A stretch of DNA of 64,000 bases, taken from contig NZ_WTYG01000002.1 in NCBI RefSeq assembly GCF_009828015.1, positions 875,601 through 939,600 on the forward strand. The letters are read 5' to 3'. This document shows, piece by piece, positions 18,801 through 26,869 of the stretch (position 1 is its first letter; each line of letters begins with the position of its first letter). The notes beneath the pieces were generated by a model. The model was not told where the DNA came from and did no database searches. It was given only the letters and a program-made list of their open reading frames with translations. The position numbers were made by a program, and so were the translations under genes. This DNA comes from Qipengyuania citrea (GTDB taxonomy: Bacteria; Pseudomonadota; Alphaproteobacteria; Sphingomonadales; Sphingomonadaceae).

Positions 18801-19299
18801 CCAGCAGGTTCGAGAGAACATCGCGGCTCAGGAGGTCGCGCTCGCGGTCTTCCATCGGACGCGATCCGGGCAGCATGCCCGCTTCGCCGGGGAAGGCGGC
18901 AAGCAGATATTGGGCGAAGGCGTGGATCGTATCGATCCGCAATCCGCCGCCGGGGCAATCGAGGACGCGGGCGAACAGCGCCCGGGCCCGCGCGCGCGTT
19001 TCTGGGTCGCCGGGCGCGCCCAAAAACGCCAGTTCGCGCGCCAGCTGCGCATCGTCCATCCGGACCCAGCGCGCCAATACCGCGTTGACACGCACTGCCA
19101 TTTCAGCCGCGCCCGCCTTGGTGAAAGTGAGGCACAGGACCTGCGAAGGATCGGCACCCGGTTCGAGCAGCAGCCGCAGCACACGCGCCGACAGGACCTG
19201 CGTCTTGCCGGTCCCCGCGCTGGCCGAAAGCCACACGCTGTCCTGCGGATCGACCGCGAGGCGCTGCTTGTCCTGCAGTTCGTAGACGGTCCCGCTCAC
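15820..19299 (-). CDS. addA: Double-strand break repair helicase-nuclease subunit AddA
   Basis: The 1159-aa product is a UvrD-like helicase with Walker A (SASAGTGKTQVL) near the N-terminus, DEAQDTN (motif II), VMTVHGSKGLEAPIV (motif V) and LLYVALTRAQEALF (motif VI). A C-terminal RecB-type nuclease domain follows (VVDFKTARRPP). With AddB it resects DNA ends for RecA loading. GTG 19299 is chosen because it overlaps the addB stop (GTGA); ATG 19332 would extend into addB by 11 codons. Confidence 0.96.
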   Translation of the reverse strand: MSGTVYELQDKQRLAVDPQDSVWLSASAGTGKTQVLSARVLRLLLEPGADPSQVLCLTFTKAGAAEMAVRVNAVLARWVRMDDAQLARELAFLGAPGDPETRARARALFARVLDCPGGGLRIDTIHAFAQYLLAAFPGEAGMLPGSRPMEDRERDLLSRDVLSNLLAEGDPRIAGAIAEMSKRKGPDAVRSWLMRCARHMDLWQGPGSWQPPMQPRVFRLLGLPADADAAWVADACSDAAFPCASLRACLAASRGWSAKTGQTCADFLESWLANDTEARLAAIDGFSRTLLKADGTPRKMAGAEKVDPDFPGNQERVAEAVAKVRERAALLELAAFLGPQLEAGRAFALAWHRAKEREGLVDFDDLIARAATLLSDSAMADWIRYKLDRSFDHILVDEAQDTNAAQWAIVKALTDDYFDGSGARGEAVRTIFAVGDYKQAIFGFQGTSPENFRQARDFFRDKMNAAADAARDTRGAPDIRGLEEYGLGRSYRTNQQVLGFVDRAIDAIGHEGFGLDQRSDPHTGSGEPGLVGLWQVVRVAEEEDDGGEREGWLARHDRLLADRIARQVAEWLDPAGDGFTLSRGTKRRASAGDIMVLVQKRRDLASLIVARLYRHGVPVAGVDRLRLGNPLAVKDLMAALRFAAQPLDDLTLASLLVSPLLGWSQEDLLAHGYRPKGVRLWEHLRGSSDAFVRGTVDALREILRRADYDSPQQLLHWILLGALDGRRKLVARLGREANDPIDELLNAANAYASAHTASLQGFIRWFDAGDGELKREAGEGGDQVRVMTVHGSKGLEAPIVILADAAIRPDGAGDLVLEEELPGSGTPRTVPLPGLTKEEKVGPVAEADAAEAAKAMQEHWRLLYVALTRAQEALFITGSLGPRDAKNGPHDDSWYARLAALFDQNEALADPIWGARWELGEYAAPVAPSAPDTDGDGMPLLPDWATTPVGPEPRPPRPLAPSGLGETEGSDPPLPPASVGAAARRGTLIHALLERLPQIAGKDREGKARAWLERQAGDLAPAEREEMLARATQVLAEPAFAEVFGPRALAEVPLAATVEGQVVMGTADRLLVTADTVTVVDFKTARRPPLSPEAIPDATLKQMAAYVAALETIYPGRRVEAAVLYTQTPQLFALPAARLAAYKTAFAAPQESFALPPVE

Positions 19300-22200
19300 G
19301 CCGTTTCTCCGCCATCCTGGTGCGCGATCCACTCATCGAGCCGCATCAGCTGATCATAGGTGTCATAGGCGGGATAATCAGGGTTCTCGCGCGCCATGAA
19401 GGAGTCATTGCCCTTGATGAAGCGGTTGATGGCCAGTGTCAGCTTGTCCGCGGTCAGCGGCAGGAATTCCTCGGGCGCCACGCCCGAAGTCTTGCGCCCG
19501 ACTTTCAGCGGAACGTCGACATAGCCGAAACCGTAGCGGTTTCCCGCATCCTTGGCTTTGCCAAGCGACCAGTATTCGTAGCCTTGCGCGTCGCCGGCCA
19601 GACCTTCGAAACCGCCGCGTTCGGCGATCAGGCCGAGGACGCCAAGCTGCAACGCGAAACCGGCCTCGACCCGGGCCGCGCTGGGCGGCGTACCGGTCTT
19701 GTAATCGATTATGGCAAGGCTGCCGTCCGCGAGCCGGTCGATCCGGTCCGCGCGGCCGTGGACATGGACGCCGTCGAAGGTCATCGCGCCCTGCTTCTCG
19801 ACCGCCAGCACGCGACGGTCGTCATAGGCACCGATCTCCTCTTCGATCCAGCGCAGCGCGGCTTCGAGCCGTGGCTGCCACAGCCCCCGCATCAGCGGAT
19901 CGGCGTTCTCTTCGTCGAGCACGGCCTGCATGATCGGCGCGAGGCGGGCGGCAGGATCCCGCTCGCGCGCTTCGTGCCAGCGTTGCAGGATGGCGTGCGC
20001 CACCGTCCCCTGCCATTGCGCCGAAGGTTCGGCGTCCAGCGCGTCGAGATCCTTCAGCCCCATGATCCGGTCGGCATAGAACTGGTAGGGATCGCCAAGC
20101 AGGCGATCGAGCGCGGTCGCGGAAATGTCGACCTTGCGCTGTTCGGGCTGCGGCTGCGGTGCCGGGCGCGGATAGGCCGGCGCGCTCGGCGCGCGGGTCA
20201 TCGCCCGCGCCAGCGCGACCGTCTCGCGGTCCTCGTAGCGATCGAGCAGCTCGCCCAGCAGCGCCTGCACGCGCAGCAGGAAACGCGAGGGAATGGCCGG
20301 GCCGGCCTCGTCCCTTTCGGAACGCGACAGGACCACCTCGGGCGCGCCGAGCGCCCCGGCGAGGTCATGCGCCGAAAGTCCGATACGGAAATCGGCACCG
20401 GGCACGCCCAGCGCGCGGAGCACCGGCGGGGCAAGCAGCGCGTCGATCCCCCCGCGGACCGGCCAGACGCCTTCATTCAGTCCGGCGCAGATTACCAGTT
20501 CGGCGCGGTTCATCCGGCTTTCGAGCAGCCCGAGCACCTGCACCCGCGCATGCCCCCCATAGGGAGGCCGGACCGCCACCTGTTCCATGGCATCGCGCAG
20601 CGCAATTGCGGCCTCGCCCGGCGCCAGGGCGAACCCCGCCTCGCGCGCATGACGGCGCAATTCCTCCACGAAGCCAGCCAGCGAACGGCCGTCCTCGCGT
20701 GCCCAGAGCTTTTCGCCGCACAGCGCTTCGCCGCTTTCGACCAGCGCATCGAGCAAGGCGTGCATGGGGATGGCATCCTGCCGGTGCAGCGCCACCAGCG
20801 GCGAAAGCGCCTGATCGACCGCGGCGTACCAATCGGCCACGCGGCCATGCCGCTGGGCCAGCCGCGCCGCGATAGCCGCGACGGGGGCCAGGCCGCCCGC
20901 CTTGCGCGGCCCGCGCAGCGCGCGTTCGACCCGGCGCAGCTGCCGTAGCCAGACGCCGCGCTCCATCCCGCCATCGACCAGCGGGTGGCCCAACAGCCCC
21001 ATCAGCGAAACAGGGGCGGCATCTTCGGCGACGATCTCGGCAAGCAGCAGGAACAGCCGGCCGGCAGCGGTCTGCGACAAGGGGCGCCCGCCCGAATCGT
21101 CGGCCGTGATGTTCCAGCGGTCGAGGTGGTGGACCACGCGCCGCGCCAGCGCGCGATCGGGCGTGACCACCGCCACGCGCTTTTCCGGTTGTTCCACTGC
21201 CTCGCGGACCAGCAGGGCGACCGCCTGCGCCTCTTCCTCCGGATTGGCGCAGGTCATGATGCGCACGCCTGCCAACCGGCGTTTCTCGGCGGGCAGGTCG
21301 ACCCATCCCTTGCTCGCTTCGGGCGGCAGGAACAGCGATCCGAGCGCATGGCTGCGTTCGGGCTGCGCCGCGGCGATGCCACGGCGATGCCACGGCTGCA
21401 CTTCCTCGCGTGCAATCCCCATGCGGTTGAGCAGCAACTTGAGGTGGTATTGCGGATGCGTCACCGCATCCTCGCGTGCGAAAGGCGTGGCGCCGGGTTC
21501 GGGCGTCGCCCCGGCGCGGCCCAATTCGTCCCACACCGCCTGCGGCATGGTGAGATCGAAATCGGGCAGGATCACCGCCCCCTGATCGCAATCGGCGACC
21601 ACTCTCAACAGCCGCGCAAGCGAAGGTGCGGCGCTGGTCACGCCCGCAGCGACGATGGGCGTTTCGGGCGGCGCAGCACGCCAGCGCGCGGCGGCCCAGT
21701 CGAACAGGCGATTGCGCCGAGCTGCCGCGTCGAGCGCATCCCATTGCTGCAATTGTTCCAGCCACTTGGCCTGAACAGTTGCGAAGAGATGGAGGCTGCG
21801 CTGCCAGTGATCGGACAACGATCCGAACAGGTCGAGCACGCTTTCGCCGACCAGTTCTTCAGGACCCACGCCCTCGACCAGCAGCCGGTCCATCGTTGCC
21901 CCGGTTTCACGCGCGAGCCGCAGCAGCGTTGCACCGCCGGGTGCCTCGTCGCCCATCGTGTCCGCGATCAGCCGGGCCAGTGCAAACAGCCGCCGCTGCG
22001 GTTCGATAGCGCGGGGTATGTCGGCGGCGCCCAGCGGGTCGAGCAGCGGGCCGAGCGTTTCATCGAGATCGAGATCGCCGACCACCGCCATGCGCGGCAT
22101 CAGCAGTCCGGGGGTGCCCTGTTCGCCGGCGTGGCGGATGAAGGCTTCGGAAATCGTGCGCCGGGCTCGGCTGCTGGGGACGAGCAGCGTCAGGCGCGCC

Positions 22201-22310
22201 AGGCCGAACTCGTCGTTGGCATAGCGCGGGACCAGGCCAGCGACGAGGGCATCGGCGAAGCCGCGATGTGCGGCGATCGAATAGACCTTCGGCCCCTGCC
22301 GCTCAGCCAC
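19296..22310 (-). CDS. addB: Double-strand break repair protein AddB
   Basis: The 1004-aa partner of AddA carries an inactivated helicase-like N-terminal part and a C-terminal PD-(D/E)XK nuclease domain (GRADRIDRLADGSLAIIDYK, with the catalytic Asp and Lys at the end). The start is GTG 22310, which overlaps the murU stop; the longer frame runs antisense-like through murU and is not protein-like. Four-base overlaps link it to addA and couple their translation. This is the alphaproteobacterial type of AddB. Confidence 0.93.
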   Translation of the reverse strand: MAERQGPKVYSIAAHRGFADALVAGLVPRYANDEFGLARLTLLVPSSRARRTISEAFIRHAGEQGTPGLLMPRMAVVGDLDLDETLGPLLDPLGAADIPRAIEPQRRLFALARLIADTMGDEAPGGATLLRLARETGATMDRLLVEGVGPEELVGESVLDLFGSLSDHWQRSLHLFATVQAKWLEQLQQWDALDAAARRNRLFDWAAARWRAAPPETPIVAAGVTSAAPSLARLLRVVADCDQGAVILPDFDLTMPQAVWDELGRAGATPEPGATPFAREDAVTHPQYHLKLLLNRMGIAREEVQPWHRRGIAAAQPERSHALGSLFLPPEASKGWVDLPAEKRRLAGVRIMTCANPEEEAQAVALLVREAVEQPEKRVAVVTPDRALARRVVHHLDRWNITADDSGGRPLSQTAAGRLFLLLAEIVAEDAAPVSLMGLLGHPLVDGGMERGVWLRQLRRVERALRGPRKAGGLAPVAAIAARLAQRHGRVADWYAAVDQALSPLVALHRQDAIPMHALLDALVESGEALCGEKLWAREDGRSLAGFVEELRRHAREAGFALAPGEAAIALRDAMEQVAVRPPYGGHARVQVLGLLESRMNRAELVICAGLNEGVWPVRGGIDALLAPPVLRALGVPGADFRIGLSAHDLAGALGAPEVVLSRSERDEAGPAIPSRFLLRVQALLGELLDRYEDRETVALARAMTRAPSAPAYPRPAPQPQPEQRKVDISATALDRLLGDPYQFYADRIMGLKDLDALDAEPSAQWQGTVAHAILQRWHEARERDPAARLAPIMQAVLDEENADPLMRGLWQPRLEAALRWIEEEIGAYDDRRVLAVEKQGAMTFDGVHVHGRADRIDRLADGSLAIIDYKTGTPPSAARVEAGFALQLGVLGLIAERGGFEGLAGDAQGYEYWSLGKAKDAGNRYGFGYVDVPLKVGRKTSGVAPEEFLPLTADKLTLAINRFIKGNDSFMARENPDYPAYDTYDQLMRLDEWIAHQDGGETA

Positions 22311-23025
22311 CCTTGAGCGCTTCCTCGGTCGGGCGGATATGCGCAGGCGTGCCGACTTCGTACCACCGTCCGGTAAAGGCGACACCGTAGAGCCGCCCTT
22401 CGGCAATCGCGCGATCCCACAGGACATTGGTCGAAAACTTGCCGTCCGGTGCATCGCGCAGCAGGCGCTGCGATACCAGCTGGATCCCGGTGTAAATGAA
22501 GGGCGCGATCCGGCCGGGCAGCTTGCGCGTGAGCTGGCCGGCGGGGTCCATGTAGAAATCGCCCGAACCGTCGAAATTGTGGGCGCGCGCGTGCGTGACG
22601 AGCAAAAGCAACGCATCCATGCGCTCGGGATCCCACCCGGCCGAAAGATCGCTGAAGGCGTTTTGCGGGCCGTCTAGCCAGATGCTGTCGGCATTGCAGG
22701 CGAAGAACGGATCGGGCAGCAGCCCGGCGGCGGCGGCCTTGACCATGCCGCCCCCGGTCTCGAGCAATTGCTCGCGTTCGTCCGAGAACGTCACCGCGGG
22801 CGCCTTGCGCGCACCGACATGCGCTTCGATCGCATCGGCCAGGTAATGCACATTGACCACGGCCCTTGCGACACCGGCTTCCTCGAGGCGGTCGAGCGCA
22901 CGGTCGATCAGGGGTTTTCCGGCCACGCGCACCAGCGGCTTGGGCGTGGTCGCGGTAAGCGGGCGCATGCGCTTGCCCAGCCCTGCGGCCATCAGCATGG
23001 CCGTGTCGGAGACGAGCGTGGTCAC
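22303..23025 (-). CDS. murU: N-acetylmuramate alpha-1-phosphate uridylyltransferase MurU
   Basis: The 240-aa nucleotidyltransferase has the signature LMAAGLGKRMRPLT near the N-terminus, KPLV nearby, and NADSIW with the metal-binding Asp. MurU converts MurNAc-1-phosphate to UDP-MurNAc, bypassing de novo synthesis and its fosfomycin-sensitive step. The sugar is not shown by motifs but follows from its place directly after the kinase gene amgK, with a GTGA overlap. GTG 23025 is the coupled start. Confidence 0.88.
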   Translation of the reverse strand: MTTLVSDTAMLMAAGLGKRMRPLTATTPKPLVRVAGKPLIDRALDRLEEAGVARAVVNVHYLADAIEAHVGARKAPAVTFSDEREQLLETGGGMVKAAAAGLLPDPFFACNADSIWLDGPQNAFSDLSAGWDPERMDALLLLVTHARAHNFDGSGDFYMDPAGQLTRKLPGRIAPFIYTGIQLVSQRLLRDAPDGKFSTNVLWDRAIAEGRLYGVAFTGRWYEVGTPAHIRPTEEALKGG

Positions 23026-24011
23026 TGGATTTCCCCTCCGGCGGTATCGCGGATTTCCTGTGGGATGTTCGCGTCGAACCACGCGGCGACGGGCGACAGC
23101 GCTTCATGCGCCAGATCGCGTTCCATCGCCTGCCAGACGCGCGGGATCATTGCCAAATACCGCGCCTTGCCATCGCGCTTGGCGAGACGCGTGAAAATGC
23201 CCACGATCTTGGCGTTCCGCTGCGCCCCGAGCCGGGCATAATCGGCTTCGAAATGGGGCCCCGGGTCGGCCGCGGCACGGTAGCGGCCCAGCATCTCGCA
23301 TTCGAGTTCGGTCGATACTTCGCGCCGCGCATCCTGCAGCAGGCTGACGAGGTCGTAGGCCGGATGGCCGACCAGCGCGTCCTGGAAATCTATCAATCCC
23401 TGCGCTCCCGCCAGCTTGCCGGGTTCGAGCAGCATGACGTTTTCGGCATGGTAGTCGCGCAATACGGTGACGCCGGGATCCTGCCTCGCGAGCAGCGGCT
23501 CGAGTGCGGTTTCCCATGCGGCGCGATAGGCCGGCACATCGACCGTCAGCCCCATGGCCGGGCAATACCATTCGACCAGCAGCATCGCTTCGCGCAGGTA
23601 GACGGCCATGTCATAGGGCTCGAACGGGCCGGGCGGCAGCCGGTGGAGCGCCACCAGCGTATCGATCGCCTGCGCGTAGATCCCGCGCTCGTCGGCCGGA
23701 TGGGCATCGATCCATTCGCGCATGCGCTGGTCGCCGAAATCCTCGATCAGCACCCAGCCATTGGCGGCGTCCTCACTCAGTATGCGGGGCGCGCGCAGGC
23801 CGTTCCTGTCGAGCCAGTGCGCCACGTGCAGGAACGGCTCCGGGTCCTCGTGCGGCGGCGGCGCGTGCATCAGCATGGCGCTGTCACCTCCCATCCTTAC
23901 CCGGAAGTAGCGGCGGAAGCTGGCATCGCCGACGAGAGGGGCGATTTCCGCGCCTTCCCACCGGGTGCCACCCAGAAACTCGTGAATCTCGTCGAAAGGC
24001 GCATCGCTCAT
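23022..24011 (-). CDS. amgK: MurNAc/GlcNAc anomeric kinase AmgK
   Basis: The 329-aa product belongs to the aminoglycoside phosphotransferase family. It has the catalytic loop VLRDYHAENVML (Brenner motif with the Asp and Asn) and the metal-binding GLIDFQDALVGHPAYDL. AmgK phosphorylates recycled MurNAc at C1 to feed MurU. ATG 24011 overlaps the tsaE stop (ATGA). The pairing with murU supports this function over antibiotic resistance. Confidence 0.88.
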   Translation of the reverse strand: MSDAPFDEIHEFLGGTRWEGAEIAPLVGDASFRRYFRVRMGGDSAMLMHAPPPHEDPEPFLHVAHWLDRNGLRAPRILSEDAANGWVLIEDFGDQRMREWIDAHPADERGIYAQAIDTLVALHRLPPGPFEPYDMAVYLREAMLLVEWYCPAMGLTVDVPAYRAAWETALEPLLARQDPGVTVLRDYHAENVMLLEPGKLAGAQGLIDFQDALVGHPAYDLVSLLQDARREVSTELECEMLGRYRAAADPGPHFEADYARLGAQRNAKIVGIFTRLAKRDGKARYLAMIPRVWQAMERDLAHEALSPVAAWFDANIPQEIRDTAGGEIQ

Positions 24012-24445
24012 GGCCAGCGGCTTTGCCAAGATGTGCCCGGGGTGACAACGGCTTCGCGGCCTTCGCCCACCTTTTCCAGCGCAATGGCGAGGCAGTTCGG
24101 CTCATGGGCGAAACCGCCCGCGTGATCGGGCCACTCGGCCAGCAGTGCGGCGCCCTCCCGGTAGTCGTCGAGCCCCAGCTCGGCAGCTTCCGCGGGATCC
24201 TCGAGCCGGTAGAAATCGGCATGGACCAGCGGGACCGGCAGGCCGTCATAGGTTTCGATGATCGTGTAGGTCGGCGAAGGCACCTCGCCCTCGTGACCGA
24301 GCGCCGCGATGATCGCACGCGCCAGCGTGGTCTTGCCAGTGCCCAGCGTACCGGAAAGCGCCACGACATCGCCCGGCGCCAGCTTCGCGGAGATCTGCTG
24401 GCCGAACGCCTCCATCGCCGCGAGATCGGGCAGCGCGATTTTCAC
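24008..24445 (-). CDS. tsaE: tRNA t6A biosynthesis ATPase TsaE
   Basis: The 145-aa product has the Walker A motif LSGTLGTGKTTLARA (about 32-45), SPTYTIIETY, and HADFYRLEDPAE. It partners TsaB and TsaD in forming threonylcarbamoyladenosine at position 37 of ANN-decoding tRNAs. GTG 24445 overlaps the divL stop (GTGA). The gene sits in a chain of overlapping genes from divL to addA. Confidence 0.95.
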   Translation of the reverse strand: MKIALPDLAAMEAFGQQISAKLAPGDVVALSGTLGTGKTTLARAIIAALGHEGEVPSPTYTIIETYDGLPVPLVHADFYRLEDPAEAAELGLDDYREGAALLAEWPDHAGGFAHEPNCLAIALEKVGEGREAVVTPGTSWQSRWP

Positions 24446-26787
24446 GGTAGGGTGATCGTTGCAGTGGTGCCGCTGTTCTTGCGGCTGCGGATCTCGAGCG
24501 TACCGCCATGCGCTTCGATCAATTGCCGCGCCAGCGGAATGCCCAGCCCGTGGCGGCGTTCGATACCCTTGCCGTCCGACGACATGCGGATGCCCTCCAG
24601 CGCACGAGCAAGCTCGTGCTGGCTCATCCCGCGGCCATTGTCGGAGATCACGATCCGCGTCTCGTCGCGCTTGCGCCCGATATCGATCGCGATCCGGCCC
24701 CCGCGCGGGGTGCCGTTGATCGCATTGTCGAGCAGTTGCGAGATCGCGCGGCGCAGCTGGTGCGGATCGGCCGTCACCGATTTTTCCGCATCGCCCTTCA
24801 GGTCGAGCGTCAGTTCGCCATCATGGATGCGCTGTTCTTCCTTGCGCACGATCTTGGTCAGGAAGGGCAGCAGCGTGAAGGTGCTCTTGCGCAGCGGCAT
24901 CAGGCCCGCTTCGGATTGCGACAGGTCGAGCACGTTCTCCACCTGCTCGGTCAGCTTCCCGACCGACAGCGAAATCGCCTGCGCATATTCGGTCGCCTGC
25001 GGCGACAGCTCGCCCGCGATGCCGCTGGTCAGCAGTTCAGCGAACCCGCCGATCGAGGTCAGCGGAGTGCGGAACTCGTAGCTCATATTGGCGAGGAAAC
25101 GGGTCATCACCGCATCGGCCTCCTCGAGCGCGCGATTGCGTTCGCGCAGCGCGACCTCGGCCTGCTGCGACGCGGTGACGTCGAGCACGGTCAGCATCCC
25201 ATTGCCATCGGGTAGCGGCACGCCGGTGAAGTCGAGCGTCCGGCCATCGGCGAGCTCGATGCGGCCATTGCTCTTCTTGCGATCGAGCGTGGCGGCACGG
25301 ATCACCTGGTTGAGCTGCGAAACCGAAGCGGGGTCCGAAAGATTGCGCGAGATCGCCTGCAACAGGTCTTCGGCCTGCGGGTGCCCGTCGAGCACTTCGG
25401 GATCGATCCCCCAGGCGCCAGGGAAACCGCGGTTCCACAGTTCGAGGTGGCCGTCGGGCGCGAACACGGCAAGCGCCTCGAACAGATTGTCGAATGTCGC
25501 GGTCCGCGTGCGCAGCAGCGTATCGCGCGTCGCCGACAGCGCGAGCTGTTCGGTGCGGTCTTCGGCAATCATCACCAGCCCCCCATCGGGCAGGGGCTGC
25601 GCGACGATACGCAGATGGGTGCTGTCGGACAGCGGCCAGGCTTCTTCGTGGGGCTCGTCGCGCTGGAACCACTCGGTCAATTCGTTGCGCCAGGCGGGGA
25701 AGTCGCGCACTTCGGGGATCCGGCCGTTTTCGCGCGCGATCAGCAGCATCTGCCCGAACGACGTGCGTTCGTTGACCACGCCGGGGGGGAGCGAGAAGAC
25801 GCGGTGGAAGGGCTGGTTGGCGAAGGTCATGCGGTGGCCGGCATCGAACTGCGCCACGCCGATCGAAAGCTGGTCGAGCATCGAACGCTGCGCTTCGCGG
25901 AAGGCACGGAACTCGCGCGCCTGCTCCTCCATTTCCTCGATATCGACCGCATAGCCGGCGATCCCCTCGCCCATCAACGGGAGGTCGGTGACACGGATCG
26001 TGCGCCGCGCGCGTTCGATCGTCGCGCTGAGGATGCGTTCGATCGGCTGGCGGCGGTCGGCCGCCTGCTGCGCGACCTCGGCCGCAGTGCGGCCATTGAC
26101 CGTTTCGACCAGTTCGACCTGGTCGGCCACGACCTGGTCCGCGCTTTCGGCACCCACCGCGGCGACATAGGCCTGGTTGACCAGCCGCAGCTGCATGTCG
26201 GCCCCGCGGAACCACATCGGCATCGGGGCGGCCTCGATCAGCCCGACCAGCGCGCCGAAATCCTCGCGAGCGCGCGCCGCTTCCTCGCGCAGCTGAGTCA
26301 GTTCCGCCTGGCTGTCGCTGAAGTCGAAGACCCAGACGAGCGCCGACCCGCCGGGGGACACCGCCGGATCGGCCAGCGACCCCTGCAGCGCCAGCGACTT
26401 GCCCGAAGCGGGCGAGACATTGATCGCCATGCGAAACGGCTTGGCGGTCTTCTGCGTGCGCCGGACATTGCGTGTCAGCGTATCGATCTGCGCTTCGGTG
26501 AGCCCGCGCCCCTCGCCGCCAGCCAGCTCGCTGAGATATTCGGGGACTTTCTCGAGCCCGATCCACCGCGCCAGCCGGTCGGGCGCCTCGATCCGCCCGT
26601 CGGCCCGTACCAGCAGCGGAATGGCGGGACCTTCCTCGATCAGCCGCGACAGGCGCTGGGCGGTCTTGCGACTGGCGATCGATCGCTGTTCGCGTCCGCT
26701 GGCGCGCAGCATCACCCACACCGCACCTGCGGTCCAAAGCGCCAGCAGAAGGCCGATAACGGCCAGCAGTGCGGGAGATGAGTCCAT
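24442..26787 (-). CDS. divL: DivL-like PAS sensor with Tyr in place of the phospho-His
   Basis: The 781-aa protein has one N-terminal membrane helix (about 5-27), several PAS-like segments between about 150 and 530, a HisKA dimerisation domain and an HATPase domain (NAING, DNGRGMS, HGLGIPLARQL). The H-box reads MSYEFRTPLTSI: Tyr570 replaces the phosphorylatable His, as in Caulobacter DivL, a pseudokinase that controls CckA-CtrA signalling and cell-cycle polarity. Length (769 in Caulobacter, by recall) and the downstream tsaE-amgK-murU-addBA order also fit. The start is ATG 26787; the longer frame adds only basic residues. That the CckA pathway is controlled here is inference. Confidence 0.85.
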   Translation of the reverse strand: MDSSPALLAVIGLLLALWTAGAVWVMLRASGREQRSIASRKTAQRLSRLIEEGPAIPLLVRADGRIEAPDRLARWIGLEKVPEYLSELAGGEGRGLTEAQIDTLTRNVRRTQKTAKPFRMAINVSPASGKSLALQGSLADPAVSPGGSALVWVFDFSDSQAELTQLREEAARAREDFGALVGLIEAAPMPMWFRGADMQLRLVNQAYVAAVGAESADQVVADQVELVETVNGRTAAEVAQQAADRRQPIERILSATIERARRTIRVTDLPLMGEGIAGYAVDIEEMEEQAREFRAFREAQRSMLDQLSIGVAQFDAGHRMTFANQPFHRVFSLPPGVVNERTSFGQMLLIARENGRIPEVRDFPAWRNELTEWFQRDEPHEEAWPLSDSTHLRIVAQPLPDGGLVMIAEDRTEQLALSATRDTLLRTRTATFDNLFEALAVFAPDGHLELWNRGFPGAWGIDPEVLDGHPQAEDLLQAISRNLSDPASVSQLNQVIRAATLDRKKSNGRIELADGRTLDFTGVPLPDGNGMLTVLDVTASQQAEVALRERNRALEEADAVMTRFLANMSYEFRTPLTSIGGFAELLTSGIAGELSPQATEYAQAISLSVGKLTEQVENVLDLSQSEAGLMPLRKSTFTLLPFLTKIVRKEEQRIHDGELTLDLKGDAEKSVTADPHQLRRAISQLLDNAINGTPRGGRIAIDIGRKRDETRIVISDNGRGMSQHELARALEGIRMSSDGKGIERRHGLGIPLARQLIEAHGGTLEIRSRKNSGTTATITLP

Positions 26788-26805
26788 TACCCGCCAGCTA
26801 TGCCT

Positions 26806-26838
26806 ACGCGCGCGGGGATGCAATGCCCCCGCGCGCGT
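26806..26838. repeat. Perfect 12-bp GC-only inverted repeat between ahcY and divL
   Basis: Arms 26806-26817 and 26827-26838 (ACGCGCGCGGGG and its complement) flank a 9-nt loop in the 82-bp gap after ahcY. It would make a very stable hairpin in the transcript, but no T-run follows on the minus strand, so an intrinsic terminator is doubtful. It may limit readthrough or protect the ahcY 3' end. Confidence 0.6.
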
Positions 26839-26869
26839 TCATGCGTGTATATCCGGACCGGAACGGCAG

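Noticed and set aside
17251..19353. 700-aa plus-strand frame opposite addA
   Set aside because: Antisense shadow of a long high-GC gene with clear helicase motifs on the other strand.
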